This document shows, piece by piece, positions 25,976 to 34,967 of a stretch of 64,000 nt of DNA. Each line of letters begins with the position of its first letter. Positions within the stretch are counted from its first letter, which is position 1. Source of the DNA: Luteolibacter flavescens. Lineage in GTDB: Bacteria > Verrucomicrobiota > Verrucomicrobiia > Verrucomicrobiales > Akkermansiaceae. A program made the position numbers and the translations under genes. A model generated the notes under the pieces. The model searched no databases and was not told where the DNA came from. It saw nothing but the letters and a program-made list of their open reading frames with translations. The stretch is from the NCBI RefSeq assembly GCF_025950085.1, contig NZ_JAPDDS010000007.1:1-64000 (forward strand). The letters are read 5' to 3'.

Positions 25976-26142
25976 CGGAATGGATGTGTTTCCGCGATCA
26001 TCGCGGGTGGCTCAACGAGAATCGGGTGAAGGGCTCCGGAGCCCTGACCGGCCCTGCCGCTGATTCCGAAGCTTTCGCCAAGATTTCGGCGGCGTGAGGG
26101 AAACGCGTTGCGGCGGGCCGGGGCTTCCGCTGGAGTGGAGTC

Positions 26143-27432
26143 GTGCGCTACGAACCCATCGATCCCCAGCTCTTCGTCCGCAATCGCGACAAGCTCCGTG
26201 CCCAACTGAAGCCGAACAGCATCGTCATCGTGCTGGCGAACGACATCTACCCGACGAATGCCGACGGGACGATGGCCTTCAAGCAGAACGCGGATCTCTT
26301 CTACCTCACCGGCGTGGACCAGGAGGAGACGATGCTGGTGCTGATGCCCGATGCGAAGGACCCGAAGGAGCGCGAGATGCTCTTCGTGAAGGAGACCAGC
26401 GAGCTGATCGCGATCTGGGACGGCGACAAGCTTTCGAAGGAGCAGGCGCGCGCGGCGACGGGCATCGACCGCATCGAGTGGAGCCACGGCTTCGAGGCCT
26501 GGCTGCACCGGCTGATCCCGCAGGCGGATCACATCTACCTGGCGACGAACGAGCACCTGCGCGCGACGGTGGTGGTGGAGACGGCGAATGACCGCTTCAT
26601 CAAGAAGTGCCAGGCCCGCTACCCGCTGCACCGCTACGAGCGCCTCGCACCGCTGATGCATCGCCTGCGCATCACGAAGGACCAGGTGGAGGTCGATATC
26701 ATCCAGAAGGCGTGCAAGATCACCGAGGCGGGCTTCCGCCGCCTGCTCGGCTTCGTGAAGCCGGGCGTGGGCGAGTGGGAAGTGGAGGCCGAGCTGCTTC
26801 ACGAATTCGTCCGCCGCGGTTCGCGTGGCTTTGCCTACACGCCGATCATCGGCAGCGGGGCGAATGCCTGCGTGCTGCACTACATCGACAATGACAAGGT
26901 CTGCCAGGACGGCGACATGCTGCTGCTGGACGTGGCCGCGGAGTATGCCGGCTGGGCTTCCGACCTGACGCGCACGATCCCGGTCAATGGCCGCTTCACC
27001 GCACGCCAGCGCGACGTTTACAACTCGGTGCTGCGCGTCTTCCGCGGTGCGAACGAGATCCTGCGCCCCGGCAACACGCCGATGGAGTATCAGAAGCAGG
27101 TCATCGAGCTGATGGAGGCGGAGCTCATCCACCTCGGCCTGATCGGTGCGAAGGAAGCGAAGGAGCAGGGGCCGGACAAGGCGCTGGTGAAGAAGTACTT
27201 CATGCATGGTACTTCGCACCACATGGGTCTCGATGTTCACGACGTGGCCCCGCCGCACGAGCCTTTTGCGGAAGGCATGGTCTTTACCATCGAGCCGGGT
27301 ATTTATATCCGCGAGGAAGGCCTGGGCATCCGCATCGAGAACGACGTGGTGATTGGCAAGAAGTCGAACTTCGACCTGATGGCTGATATTCCGATCGAAG
27401 CGGACGAGATTGAGGAATTGATGAACCGGTAG
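26143..27432 (+). CDS. pepP: Xaa-Pro aminopeptidase (M24B)
   Basis: Cleaves N-terminal residues that precede proline. The 429-residue protein has an AMP_N domain (QNADLFYLTGVDQEETMLVL) and a pita-bread catalytic domain with the dinuclear metal ligands visible: Asp in LLLDVAAEY, Asp in SDLTRT, His in HGTSHHMGLDVHD, Glu in FTIEPGIYI and Glu in IRIENDVV. Start GTG 26143 has GGAG upstream. Monocistronic by context, followed by a repeat field. Confidence 0.92.
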   Translation: MRYEPIDPQLFVRNRDKLRAQLKPNSIVIVLANDIYPTNADGTMAFKQNADLFYLTGVDQEETMLVLMPDAKDPKEREMLFVKETSELIAIWDGDKLSKEQARAATGIDRIEWSHGFEAWLHRLIPQADHIYLATNEHLRATVVVETANDRFIKKCQARYPLHRYERLAPLMHRLRITKDQVEVDIIQKACKITEAGFRRLLGFVKPGVGEWEVEAELLHEFVRRGSRGFAYTPIIGSGANACVLHYIDNDKVCQDGDMLLLDVAAEYAGWASDLTRTIPVNGRFTARQRDVYNSVLRVFRGANEILRPGNTPMEYQKQVIELMEAELIHLGLIGAKEAKEQGPDKALVKKYFMHGTSHHMGLDVHDVAPPHEPFAEGMVFTIEPGIYIREEGLGIRIENDVVIGKKSNFDLMADIPIEADEIEELMNR

Positions 27433-27953
27433 CCGAACTGGCGATCGAGCCGGGGATGAGGAGGGTGGACGTTCCGTCCACCCGTGTCTCACGCTCTCGC
27501 GTGAGGTTGTGTCGACGGAACGTCGACACGCCTCATGGCCCGGTGGGCTCATGACGCGCGCATCTCTGGGAGCGTGTTGCCGATGCCACTGGGAACGCGG
27601 AATTTATTCCGCGCGAGACCGGGTGGCTTGTGTCTGGTGGAAGTGGGTTTGTTAGAGCCGCGAGAACGAGAGTGGCCTGCTTGGGCACACGGTATGGCAG
27701 GCTCGTCCGGTGGCTTCGCCGATCCGTCCAAGCGGGATGAATCCCGCGTTCCCAGTCTGTGGCGGCGGAGGCCGGGGGTGAGGAGGGTGGACGTTCCGTC
27801 CACCCGTGTCTCGTGCTCCCGCGTTAGGTTGTGTCGACGGCCCAGGCCCCGCGACTCTTTCCCAATACGAAAACCCGTGTCTCGCGCTCGCGCATGAAGT
27901 TGTGTCGACGGAACGTCGACACTCCTCAGGGTGTGCGCCTCAAGTCTCCCGCC
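27433..27953. repeat. Repeat field: two copies of a multi-hairpin element
   Basis: No gene is evident. The first copy has three consecutive palindromes: 27463-27483 (GGGTGGACG arms), 27488-27505 (CTCACGC/GCGTGAG) and 27509-27529 (GTGTCGACG arms). A second copy begins at 27785-27805, breaks off at 27840, is interrupted by 34 bp, and resumes at 27875 to end with the same third palindrome at 27902-27922. Between the copies are other inverted motifs such as CGCGGAATTTATTCCGCG and GCGGGATGAATCCCGC. This looks like a dispersed REP-like family. Confidence 0.75.
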
Positions 27954-29594
27954 TCACCCTGCGAAGCCTTGCACGATGGGCATGCGGCGGCCCATGCCGA
28001 AAGCCTTCGAGGTCACGCGGATGCCGGGGGCGGCTTGCTGGCGCTTCCACTCGTTGAGGTCCACACGGCGCTGCACCCAGCGGACGAGGTTTTCCTCATA
28101 CCCGTGCGCGACGATCTCCTCGGCGGATAGATGGCGCTCCACGTAGAGCTCCAGGATGCCGTCGAGCACGTCGTAGGGAGGAAGCGTGTCCTGGTCCTTC
28201 TGGTCGGGCCGCAGCTCGGCGCTCGGCGGCTTGTCGATGGTGTTCCAGGGGATGATCTCGCGGTGGCGGTTGATCCACCGGGAGAGTTCATAGACGCGGG
28301 TCTTCGGCAGGTCGGAGATGGCGGAGAGGCCGCCGCACATGTCGCCGTAGATGGTGCAGTAGCCCACGGCCAGCTCGCTCTTGTTGCCGGTGGTGAGAAG
28401 CAGGTGGCCGAATTTGTTAGAGAGCGACATCAGGTAGAGGCCGCGGATGCGGGCCTGCATGTTTTCCTCGGTCACGTCCTCCTTCGTCCCGTCGAAGAGC
28501 GGGGCCATCGCGCCCTTCACCGAGGTGAAGGTATCGGCGATCGGCACGGTGTCGCAGCGGATGCCGAGCACCTTTGCCAGCGCCACGGAATCATCGACGC
28601 TGCCGCCGGAGGAAAACGGGCTGGGCATGGTGAGGCCGTGGACATTCTCCGGGCCCAGCGCCTCCGCCGCGAGCACGGCGGTGAGCGCGGAGTCGATGCC
28701 GCCGCTGAGGCCGAGGCACACGCTGCGGAAGCCGCACTTCCGCACGTAGTCGCGCAGGCCCAGCACCAGTGCATCGTGGAGCTGCCCGGCGGCGACCGGC
28801 TGGGGCAGGGGAGCCTCGCCCGTGAAGGTGGCATCGAGGTCCACCGTCAGGCATTGCTCGGTGAAGCCCGGCATCTGCGCGGCGATGCGGCCGTCCGCGG
28901 TGGCGACGAGCGAGTGCCCGTCGAAGAGCAATTGATCCTGCCCGCCGATGGCATTCGCATAGACCACCGGCACGGCGGCCTCCTTGGCGACGGCGGCCAT
29001 CATCTCGCGGCGGATCTCCGGCTTGCCGAGGTGGAAGGGGGACGCGGAGAGATTCAGCAGCACGTCGATGCCCTGCGCGCAAAGCTCCTGCACGGGATCG
29101 CGCTCATAAAGCGGGCGGTGCAGGTAGTCCTCTGTCCAGATGTCCTCGCAGATGGTCACTCCGAGGCGCAGGCCATTCCAGACGATGGGCTCGCACTTCT
29201 CGCCGGGCTCGAAGTAGCGGCGCTCGTCGAAGACATCGTAGGTCGGCAGCAGGGTCTTCCACACCTTGGCGACGATCTGCCCGCGGTGGAGGAAGGCGGC
29301 GGCATTGCGGAAGGGCTTCCCCGGGCGGCCGGAGTCATTGTGATCCACATAGCCCACCAGCAGCGGCACCTCCTTCACCTCGCCCGCGAGATAGTCCAGC
29401 GCCTGCAGGCACTTCGGAACGAACTGCGACTTGAAGACCAGATCGCGCGGCGGATAGCCGGCCAAAGACAGCTCCGGCGTGATCACCAGCCCGGCGCCTT
29501 GTTCCAGGCATTCGCGGTATGCCTGGAGCAGCCGCTTCGCATTCCCGGGGAAGTCCCCGATCACCCCGTTGATCTGCGCGATCCCTACCTTCAT
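27954..29594 (-). CDS. nadE: Glutamine-dependent NAD+ synthetase
   Basis: Final step of NAD+ synthesis, amidating nicotinate adenine dinucleotide with glutamine-derived ammonia. The 546-residue protein fuses an N-terminal nitrilase-fold glutaminase (Glu in TPELSLAGYPPRD, Lys in WKTLLPTYDVFDE, Cys in TICEDIW) to a C-terminal synthetase with the PP-loop SGGIDSAL and NKSELAVGYCT. ATG 29594 is preferred over GTG 29600. A structured, terminator-ended RNA lies directly upstream on the same strand. Confidence 0.95.
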   Translation of the reverse strand: MKVGIAQINGVIGDFPGNAKRLLQAYRECLEQGAGLVITPELSLAGYPPRDLVFKSQFVPKCLQALDYLAGEVKEVPLLVGYVDHNDSGRPGKPFRNAAAFLHRGQIVAKVWKTLLPTYDVFDERRYFEPGEKCEPIVWNGLRLGVTICEDIWTEDYLHRPLYERDPVQELCAQGIDVLLNLSASPFHLGKPEIRREMMAAVAKEAAVPVVYANAIGGQDQLLFDGHSLVATADGRIAAQMPGFTEQCLTVDLDATFTGEAPLPQPVAAGQLHDALVLGLRDYVRKCGFRSVCLGLSGGIDSALTAVLAAEALGPENVHGLTMPSPFSSGGSVDDSVALAKVLGIRCDTVPIADTFTSVKGAMAPLFDGTKEDVTEENMQARIRGLYLMSLSNKFGHLLLTTGNKSELAVGYCTIYGDMCGGLSAISDLPKTRVYELSRWINRHREIIPWNTIDKPPSAELRPDQKDQDTLPPYDVLDGILELYVERHLSAEEIVAHGYEENLVRWVQRRVDLNEWKRQQAAPGIRVTSKAFGMGRRMPIVQGFAG

Positions 29595-29644
29595 GTGCAC
29601 GGCGACTCAACGCAGGCCGGGGCAGGGTGGAAATCCCAAATCAG

Positions 29645-29822
29645 TACAAAAAAGAAGGGCGCGAATCGCAAGTCCCCCCGGAATTACAATTCGCACCCTT
29701 TCTAGACCGATGAACTTTCGAGCGGGCAACATCAGCCGAAATCCCCCCGGATTCAGAACCGATGCATGAGCCTTGCTGAAGGCGTCCATAGGTAGGTGGC
29801 AACACCGTGGTGTCGCTTACCT
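29645..29822 (-). ncRNA. Structured RNA element upstream of nadE
   Basis: The 322-bp gap before nadE holds, on the minus strand, four successive hairpins: 29790-29822 (GGTA...TACC), 29770-29783 (GCCTT-CAGC-AAGGC), 29730-29764 and 29657-29698. The last two have near-identical apices (a GGGG loop closed by CC/GG). The final hairpin is followed by TTCTTTTTT and is an intrinsic terminator. AT-rich DNA at 29830-29895 could hold a strong promoter. Either a small RNA or an attenuator leader of nadE. A 60-codon frame here (29607-29789) looks incidental. No known riboswitch class was recognised. Confidence 0.5.
29648..29698 (-). terminator. Intrinsic terminator at the end of the nadE-upstream RNA
   Basis: On the minus strand GGGTGCGAAT pairs with ATTCGCGCCC (nine Watson-Crick pairs and one G-U) with an inner GGGG-loop hairpin, then TTCTTTTTT at 29656-29648. 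It lies about 50 nt before the nadE start codon. Confidence 0.75.
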
Positions 29823-29916
29823 GTGAGTGAGAATGACAAATATTCCGGGTTTGAAAAGCTTTAATTTACCTGAAAATTTTGCAAGGTCTGTTTTTAAAGG
29901 TCGCTCTTGTTGAGAA

Positions 29917-30849
29917 TCAGCGACTTTTTGCGGGAAATTCCAGCGTCAGGCCCTTCGGCTTCCAGTATCGGACCAGCATTTCCTGCGTGGAAACCGCAGT
30001 TTCACGGGTCAGCAGCTCGACCGGACGGCGGTTTTTCGGGGCGGCGGCGAGGGTATTTTTAAGATCCGCGAGCCGCTTCTCCCCGCCGTGGAGCTGATAG
30101 TGGGCGAGCAACAGGGCGGTGGCGTAGGCGTGATAGCGCTCGTCCACGGGGAGATCCGTCACGTATTGGTTCCACCCCCGCCAATCGAGCCCCACCAGAT
30201 CCTCCACGCGGACGAGCGGGATGCCGGGGTCATCCGGGCTGAGGCGGACGCGCAGGTGCTGGCGGATGGCCGCATCCATGTCCGCGAAGGAAAAGCGGCC
30301 CGCCCCGGTGTGGGCGCTGGCGAAATACTCGGCAATCCCTTCCGCAAGCCACTGCGGCACGCCGTGGTTCACCCGGTGCATGCAGAGGTGGACGATCTCG
30401 TGGACCACCAGGTCCTCGTCCTGACGCGCGGCGAGCTTTGACCGTGTGGCATCGGGAGGCCGCGTGAGGTAGCCGCCGTGGATGAGCACCAGCTCGGCCC
30501 GACCGACGTAGTTCCCGGAGGAACCGGGAGCGCCGCCCGCCTTCACGTAGTCCTGATCGCTGGAGTAGATGGCGATGCGTGGCCGCTTGCCCTCCGGCGG
30601 GGCGAAGACGGGCAGCGGGTGCGCCTTCACGACCAGCGCGGTGGTGTCTGCGACCTGGGAAAGGCGGGCCAGCTCGGTGGCGCTGAGCGGCAGGTCGCTA
30701 TCGATGCGGAAGAAGCGCGTGTGCCACACCTTTCGCCCGCCCTCGTCGGCCTGCGCCTCCACGACCGCCGGGCCGGGCACCGTCTCGCGAGGCAGCGGGT
30801 CCGCGATGGCGAGCGAGGGGAGTGCGAGTGCGAGGAAGATCAGGCGCAT
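29917..30849 (-). CDS. Secreted HExxH zinc-peptidase-like protein
   Basis: A 310-residue protein with a signal peptide (MRLIFLALALPSLAIA, cleavage before DPLP). The gluzincin motif HEIVH (residues 150-154) and the downstream WLAEGIAEYFA, which supplies the third zinc ligand Glu, are both present, as in the DUF1570-type M1/M48-like peptidases. Processing and cell-wall or periplasmic substrates are unknown. ATG 30849 starts the signal peptide. Transcribed toward the nadE-upstream RNA. Confidence 0.75.
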   Translation of the reverse strand: MRLIFLALALPSLAIADPLPRETVPGPAVVEAQADEGGRKVWHTRFFRIDSDLPLSATELARLSQVADTTALVVKAHPLPVFAPPEGKRPRIAIYSSDQDYVKAGGAPGSSGNYVGRAELVLIHGGYLTRPPDATRSKLAARQDEDLVVHEIVHLCMHRVNHGVPQWLAEGIAEYFASAHTGAGRFSFADMDAAIRQHLRVRLSPDDPGIPLVRVEDLVGLDWRGWNQYVTDLPVDERYHAYATALLLAHYQLHGGEKRLADLKNTLAAAPKNRRPVELLTRETAVSTQEMLVRYWKPKGLTLEFPAKSR

Positions 30850-30946
30850 GGCAAAGGGGGAAACCGCGGCGGTCCGGTGAAGTTTGCCCTCTTCCGGAGA
30901 TCTTCGCAGGTGGAAATTCGACATTCCGCCGCGTCTGCCGTAACCG

Positions 30947-31678
30947 GTGCGCGTGACCGATGACTGGCAATCCACCCTCCGCGAGCAGCTCGTGACCCGT
31001 GCAGACCCGTGGGTGGTGCTGGAGGGGCAGGGGATGGTGGAGGCGGCGCTCGCCGGATGGTGGGAGGTCGCCGGGGTGATGATCTCCGAGGACCACTCGT
31101 GGGAAGTGCCCGTGTGGAGCGGCATGGACGTCGCCCGCAGGTCCCCCGCCGAGGTGGGGGAAATGTCGGACCCCGCGGTGCATGGCGGCGTGCTGGCCCT
31201 CGCCATGCAACCGTCCGAAACGGGGGAGGTGGCCACTTTCCTGCAAGCCCTGGATGCGGAGGCTTTGATCGTCGTCTGCCCGCGGCTGGATGATCCGGTG
31301 GCGACGGGCGAGGTGATCCGGCTGGCCGTGGAACATGGCGCTGCCGGGGTGATCTTCGGCTCGGAGGGCGTGTCGCCCTTCCACATCGAGTCGGTGCGTG
31401 CCGCGGGCCGGGCGCTCTTCCAGCTCCCGATCCGCGTGGCCGATGGCGGGCTGCTGCTGCGCTCGCTAACCGCCGCACGGATCGAGCTGCGGAGCTGGGA
31501 TCAGGCGGGCGTGCCGGAAAGGAAGGAAGGAAAGGAAAGCGAAGAAAAGGTCCGCCGCGCACTCGTCATGGCCGATCCCGAGAAAGGCCTCGGGCCCTTC
31601 TGGCGGGCTGCCTGCGGACGCCAACTCGGCGGGGAAATGGCCGCGGTGATGAAAGAGATCGCCGAGTCCGAAGACTGA
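30947..31678 (+). CDS. SpoU/TrmH-like protein with degraded motifs
   Basis: A 243-residue protein resembling the SpoU (SPOUT) RNA 2'-O-methyltransferases: an N-terminal substrate-binding-like part and DPVATGEVIRLAVEHGAAGV, matching the family DPxNxGxxxR motif with Ala in place of Asn. A second block IESVRAAGRALFQLPI also fits, but the C-terminal SAM-knot motifs are hard to find. It may be inactive or a divergent enzyme. GTG 30947 is the start; GTG 30953 is possible. Its stop is 1 nt from that of the convergent BioF-like gene. Confidence 0.6.
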   Translation: MRVTDDWQSTLREQLVTRADPWVVLEGQGMVEAALAGWWEVAGVMISEDHSWEVPVWSGMDVARRSPAEVGEMSDPAVHGGVLALAMQPSETGEVATFLQALDAEALIVVCPRLDDPVATGEVIRLAVEHGAAGVIFGSEGVSPFHIESVRAAGRALFQLPIRVADGGLLLRSLTAARIELRSWDQAGVPERKEGKESEEKVRRALVMADPEKGLGPFWRAACGRQLGGEMAAVMKEIAESED

Positions 31679-31679
31679 C

Positions 31680-32816
31680 TTACTCCGAAGCCATCCCGAC
31701 ACAGAGCGCCGCCACCGCCTCGTGCGGATGCGCCGCCGAGAGCGAAATGCGCAGCCGCGCCGTGCCGCGTGGCACCGTGGGATAGCGGATCGCCGGGACG
31801 AGGAAGCCGCGCGCCTCCAGACGCGCCGCCGCTTCCAGCGCCGCCTCATTCCCCCCCAGCACCACGGGGATGACCGGGGACGGATGACCCGGGGAGAGCC
31901 GCGCGATGTATTCCCGCAGCCGCGAGCGACGCGCCTCGCCATCCGCGGACCGGATGCGCTCCAGCGATGCCATCGCGGCGTGCGCCAGTGCCGGGGGCGG
32001 CGCGGTGGAGTAGATGAAGGAGCGGGCGCGATTCACCAAGAGGTCCCGCCAAGCCGCGGACGTGACGAGGTAGCCGCCGGAGAGACCTGCCGCCTTGCTG
32101 AAGGTGCCCATCTGGAAATCCACGCGGTCTTGCAATCCCAGCTCCGCCGCCAGCCCCATGCCACGCGGTCCGAGCACGCCGAAGGAGTGCGCCTCATCCA
32201 GGAAGAGCAGCGCGCCGTGCCTGTCCTTCAGCTCCAAGATCTCCCGCAGCGGGCAGACATCGCCATCCATCGAGAAGACCGACTCCGTCACCACGATCAC
32301 CCGGGCGGCAGGTTGCTTCGCACGGATGCCCTCCAGCAGGCGCGCGAGCTTCGCCGTGTCATTGTGCGGGAAGACGCGGATGGTCGCCCCGGAAAGCCGT
32401 GCGCCATCGATGAGCGAGGCGTGGCAGAGCTTGTCGAGCACCAGCACGTCGTCCTTTCCCGCCAGCGCCGGCATGCTGCCGACCGCCGTGGCAAAGCCCG
32501 ACGTGAAGACCAGCGCCGCCTCCGCGCCCTTCGCCGCGGCCAGCGCTTCCTCGAGCAAGTGATGCGGCGGCAGCGTGCCGCACACCAGGCGCGATGCCGC
32601 GGAGCCCGCCCCGTATTTCCTGACGCCCTCGATGAATGCCTCCGCCAGCTCCGCATCCGCCGCGAGGCCGAGGTAGTCATTCGAGGCGAAATTCCAAAGC
32701 TCGCGATCCTGCCGGACGACGCGCGGCCCAGCGGGGGAATCGAGCGGCTTCAGCGTGCGGAGCAGCCCGGCCCCGGTCAGGTCGGCCAGCTCTTGACTGG
32801 GGTCATGCCCGCTCAT
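31680..32816 (-). CDS. bioF: BioF-like alpha-oxoamine synthase
   Basis: PLP-dependent enzyme of the 8-amino-7-oxononanoate synthase / 2-amino-3-ketobutyrate CoA ligase family, 378 aa. Seen: NDYLGLAADAELAEA, GSGA-like YGAGSAASRLVCGT, DEAHSFGVLGPRGMG, and the PLP lysine in TFSKAAGLSGGY. BioF is favoured because bioD is in the same window, but the family cannot be separated by eye. ATG 32816 overlaps the stop of the upstream carboxypeptidase gene by 4 nt. Confidence 0.75.
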   Translation of the reverse strand: MSGHDPSQELADLTGAGLLRTLKPLDSPAGPRVVRQDRELWNFASNDYLGLAADAELAEAFIEGVRKYGAGSAASRLVCGTLPPHHLLEEALAAAKGAEAALVFTSGFATAVGSMPALAGKDDVLVLDKLCHASLIDGARLSGATIRVFPHNDTAKLARLLEGIRAKQPAARVIVVTESVFSMDGDVCPLREILELKDRHGALLFLDEAHSFGVLGPRGMGLAAELGLQDRVDFQMGTFSKAAGLSGGYLVTSAAWRDLLVNRARSFIYSTAPPPALAHAAMASLERIRSADGEARRSRLREYIARLSPGHPSPVIPVVLGGNEAALEAAARLEARGFLVPAIRYPTVPRGTARLRISLSAAHPHEAVAALCVGMASE

Positions 32817-33712
32817 CCCTCCGTCGTCGGGCGTTCCAGTGCCCAGCGCAGGAGTTTTTCGGAGTCGTTCCACACGTTGGCCGAGTTGCTCTTCAGCACC
32901 ACGACGATGGCGGAGCGGCCATTCAGCGTGCCGGAGGAGGCGAGGCAGCGGCCCGCGGCATTCGTGGTGCCGGTCTTCAGGCCGTCGCAGTAGGGCACCG
33001 TCTTGAGGAGCTTGTTGGTATTCTGGAGCGTCTTCACCCGGCCGTCGCTGTGGCGGAAGGTGGTGCTCTTCATCGCCGTGAAGGAGTGGATCGTCGGATT
33101 CCGCCAGGCGGAGCGGGCGGCGATCGCGATGTCGCGGGCGGTGGAGTATTGACCCTCCTGCGGCAGGCCGTGGGGGTTGAGGAAATTCGAGTTCCGCATG
33201 CCGAGCTGGGCGGCCTTGCGGTTCATCATCGCGGAGAAGCCTTCCTGGCTGCCGCCGATGTCGCGGGCGAGGGCGCGGCCCACGTCATTGGCGCTCTTCA
33301 CCATCAGCACCTTCACGAGCTCGCGGCGCGAGTGGACCTCGCCGGGCTTCAGGTAGAGCTTCGTGGGCTCGCAGCGGGTATCGTCCGCGGTGATGGTCAC
33401 CTGGCGGTCGATATTCCCGTCCAGGGCGACGAGCGCGGTGACGAGCTTCTGGGTGGAAGCCACCGGGCGGCGCTGGTCGGCATTCTTCGCGTAGAGCACG
33501 CGGCCGGACACGGGGTCGATGACGATGACGCTCTCGGCGGCCACCGGCGGTGGCGGCGTCGTCGGGATGGCGGTCGGCTGCACGGCCTCCGCGCGCATCG
33601 GCGGGGCACCCTGCTGCTGCGACGGCTGACGGGCCGGTGGCGAATCAACACCACAGGCTGGCAGGAGAAAGGAAAAGGCGAGAAGACCGAAAAGGCGGGC
33701 TCGGCGAAGCAT
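32813..33712 (-). CDS. dacA: D-Ala-D-Ala carboxypeptidase (S11), lipoprotein
   Basis: Penicillin-binding-protein-5-like enzyme that trims peptidoglycan pentapeptides. The 299-residue protein has a lipoprotein signal with lipobox LPAC (Cys20), a Pro/Gln-rich linker, and the three active-site motifs: STQK (SxxK), SAN (SxN) and KTGTT. Membrane attachment by lipid replaces the C-terminal amphipathic helix of PBP5. Co-transcribed with the BioF-like gene and divergent from lexA. Confidence 0.9.
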   Translation of the reverse strand: MLRRARLFGLLAFSFLLPACGVDSPPARQPSQQQGAPPMRAEAVQPTAIPTTPPPPVAAESVIVIDPVSGRVLYAKNADQRRPVASTQKLVTALVALDGNIDRQVTITADDTRCEPTKLYLKPGEVHSRRELVKVLMVKSANDVGRALARDIGGSQEGFSAMMNRKAAQLGMRNSNFLNPHGLPQEGQYSTARDIAIAARSAWRNPTIHSFTAMKSTTFRHSDGRVKTLQNTNKLLKTVPYCDGLKTGTTNAAGRCLASSGTLNGRSAIVVVLKSNSANVWNDSEKLLRWALERPTTEG

Positions 33713-33796
33713 CGGGCGGATGATTCCCCGGAAGGCTCTCTCCCTCAAGGCGGGATTCTCCGAATTTCCGCTTGCCGGATGGTGTTCATCCTGTTT

Positions 33797-33810
33797 TGTT
33801 CCAAAGAACA
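33797..33810. promoter_or_regulatory. LexA operator (SOS box)
   Basis: TGTTC-CAAA-GAACA is a perfect 5+4+5 dyad 15 bp before the lexA ATG. TGTTC-N4-GAACA is, to my knowledge, the LexA motif described for Verrucomicrobia, so this indicates lexA autorepression. Another TGTTC lies just downstream (33812-33816). Confidence 0.8.
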
Positions 33811-33825
33811 CTGTTCAAAAAAGCG

Positions 33826-34440
33826 ATGAGTGAACCGATGACCCAGCGCCAAAGGGAGATCCTCGAGTATCTCAAGTCCGCCCAGCGGAAGACGGGCGTG
33901 ATGCCGTCCACCCGGGAGATCCAGCATTTCTTCAAGTTCGCCAGCCAGACCGCGGCGATGAGCCACCTGCGTGCGCTCGAGAGGAAGGGCGTGATCCAGC
34001 GCCTCCCCGGCAAGGCCCGCGCCGTGGTCTTCCCCGAGGAGCTGGACCGCGAGGAAATCGTGGACATCCCCGTCTACGGCCAGATCGCCGCGGGCATGGC
34101 CGGCGAGGTGGACCAGGAGAAGGAAGGCTGCATCTCCATCGACATCGCCACGCTCGGCATCCCCCGCAGCGCTCGGACCTTCGCCCTGAAGGTGCGCGGG
34201 GACTCCATGGTCGATGCGCACATTTGCCACGGCGACACCGTCATCCTGGAATTCCGCGAGCCGCGGGACCGCGACATCGTCGCCGCCCTCATCGACGGCG
34301 AGACCACGCTGAAGCGCTACATCATGAACAAGGGCAAGCCCTACCTGCACGCCGAGAATGAATCCTTCCCCGACCTCATCCCCGCCCGGGAACTGATCAT
34401 CCAAGGCGTCCTCGTCGCCCTCCTCCGCAAGGCCGCGTGA
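33826..34440 (+). CDS. lexA: LexA repressor
   Basis: SOS repressor and self-cleaving peptidase. The 204-residue protein has an N-terminal winged helix (TQRQREILEYLKSAQRKTG...MPSTREIQ), the cleavage site IAAGMA (Ala89-Gly90), catalytic Ser127 in GDSMVDA and Lys163 in ETTLKRY. A self-match operator lies 15 bp upstream. ATG 33826 is chosen over the upstream ATG at 33772, which would put the operator inside the gene. No recA or imuAB gene is adjacent. Confidence 0.93.
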   Translation: MSEPMTQRQREILEYLKSAQRKTGVMPSTREIQHFFKFASQTAAMSHLRALERKGVIQRLPGKARAVVFPEELDREEIVDIPVYGQIAAGMAGEVDQEKEGCISIDIATLGIPRSARTFALKVRGDSMVDAHICHGDTVILEFREPRDRDIVAALIDGETTLKRYIMNKGKPYLHAENESFPDLIPARELIIQGVLVALLRKAA

Positions 34441-34967
34441 GTCCGGCAGGCTCGCCTTTTTGAACGATCAGGCAGCTTTCCAAGAATCCCGCCGCATGAA
34501 TCCGGAATGCGGCGTCGGGATTTCCCTCTGAGTGAAGCCGGACTGCTCCGGGTGACACTGGCACAGGAGTTCCTTGGGTAAAATCAGGGTTCTCCCAGCA
34601 ATATCGGAACTCTCCGGGAAAAGCCGGAACTCTCCGGGTGAAACCGGAGAAAAGACAATCTCCCCCAGACTGAGCTGGCTCCGGCGAGACACCCTCCCCT
34701 CGCCGGAGCCACAATTCTCCCCGCCCGCGCCGGTCCCCACCACGTGTCCCGCTGATCCTGTGCTCCCCTGGGAGCGCGTGCCACTGGCGCGCTTGGCAGG
34801 TAGGCGAACCCCGTGTGAAAGCCGGTTCTCACAAGGCCTCCCACCTGGGAGCGCCGGTCATTAGACCGGCCCGAATGGTCCCCGGCTGCCGATGGAACCC
34901 CCTGCACCCCCGGGTACGGCCCCGACCTTTCCGAAAGGCACATGGTGTCCAAAAGACAGTCATCAGG

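Noticed and set aside
29607-29789. 60-codon minus-strand frame inside the nadE-upstream RNA
   Set aside because: It runs straight through the terminator hairpin and has no ribosome-binding site; the repeated hairpin apices explain its repeated PGG pattern.
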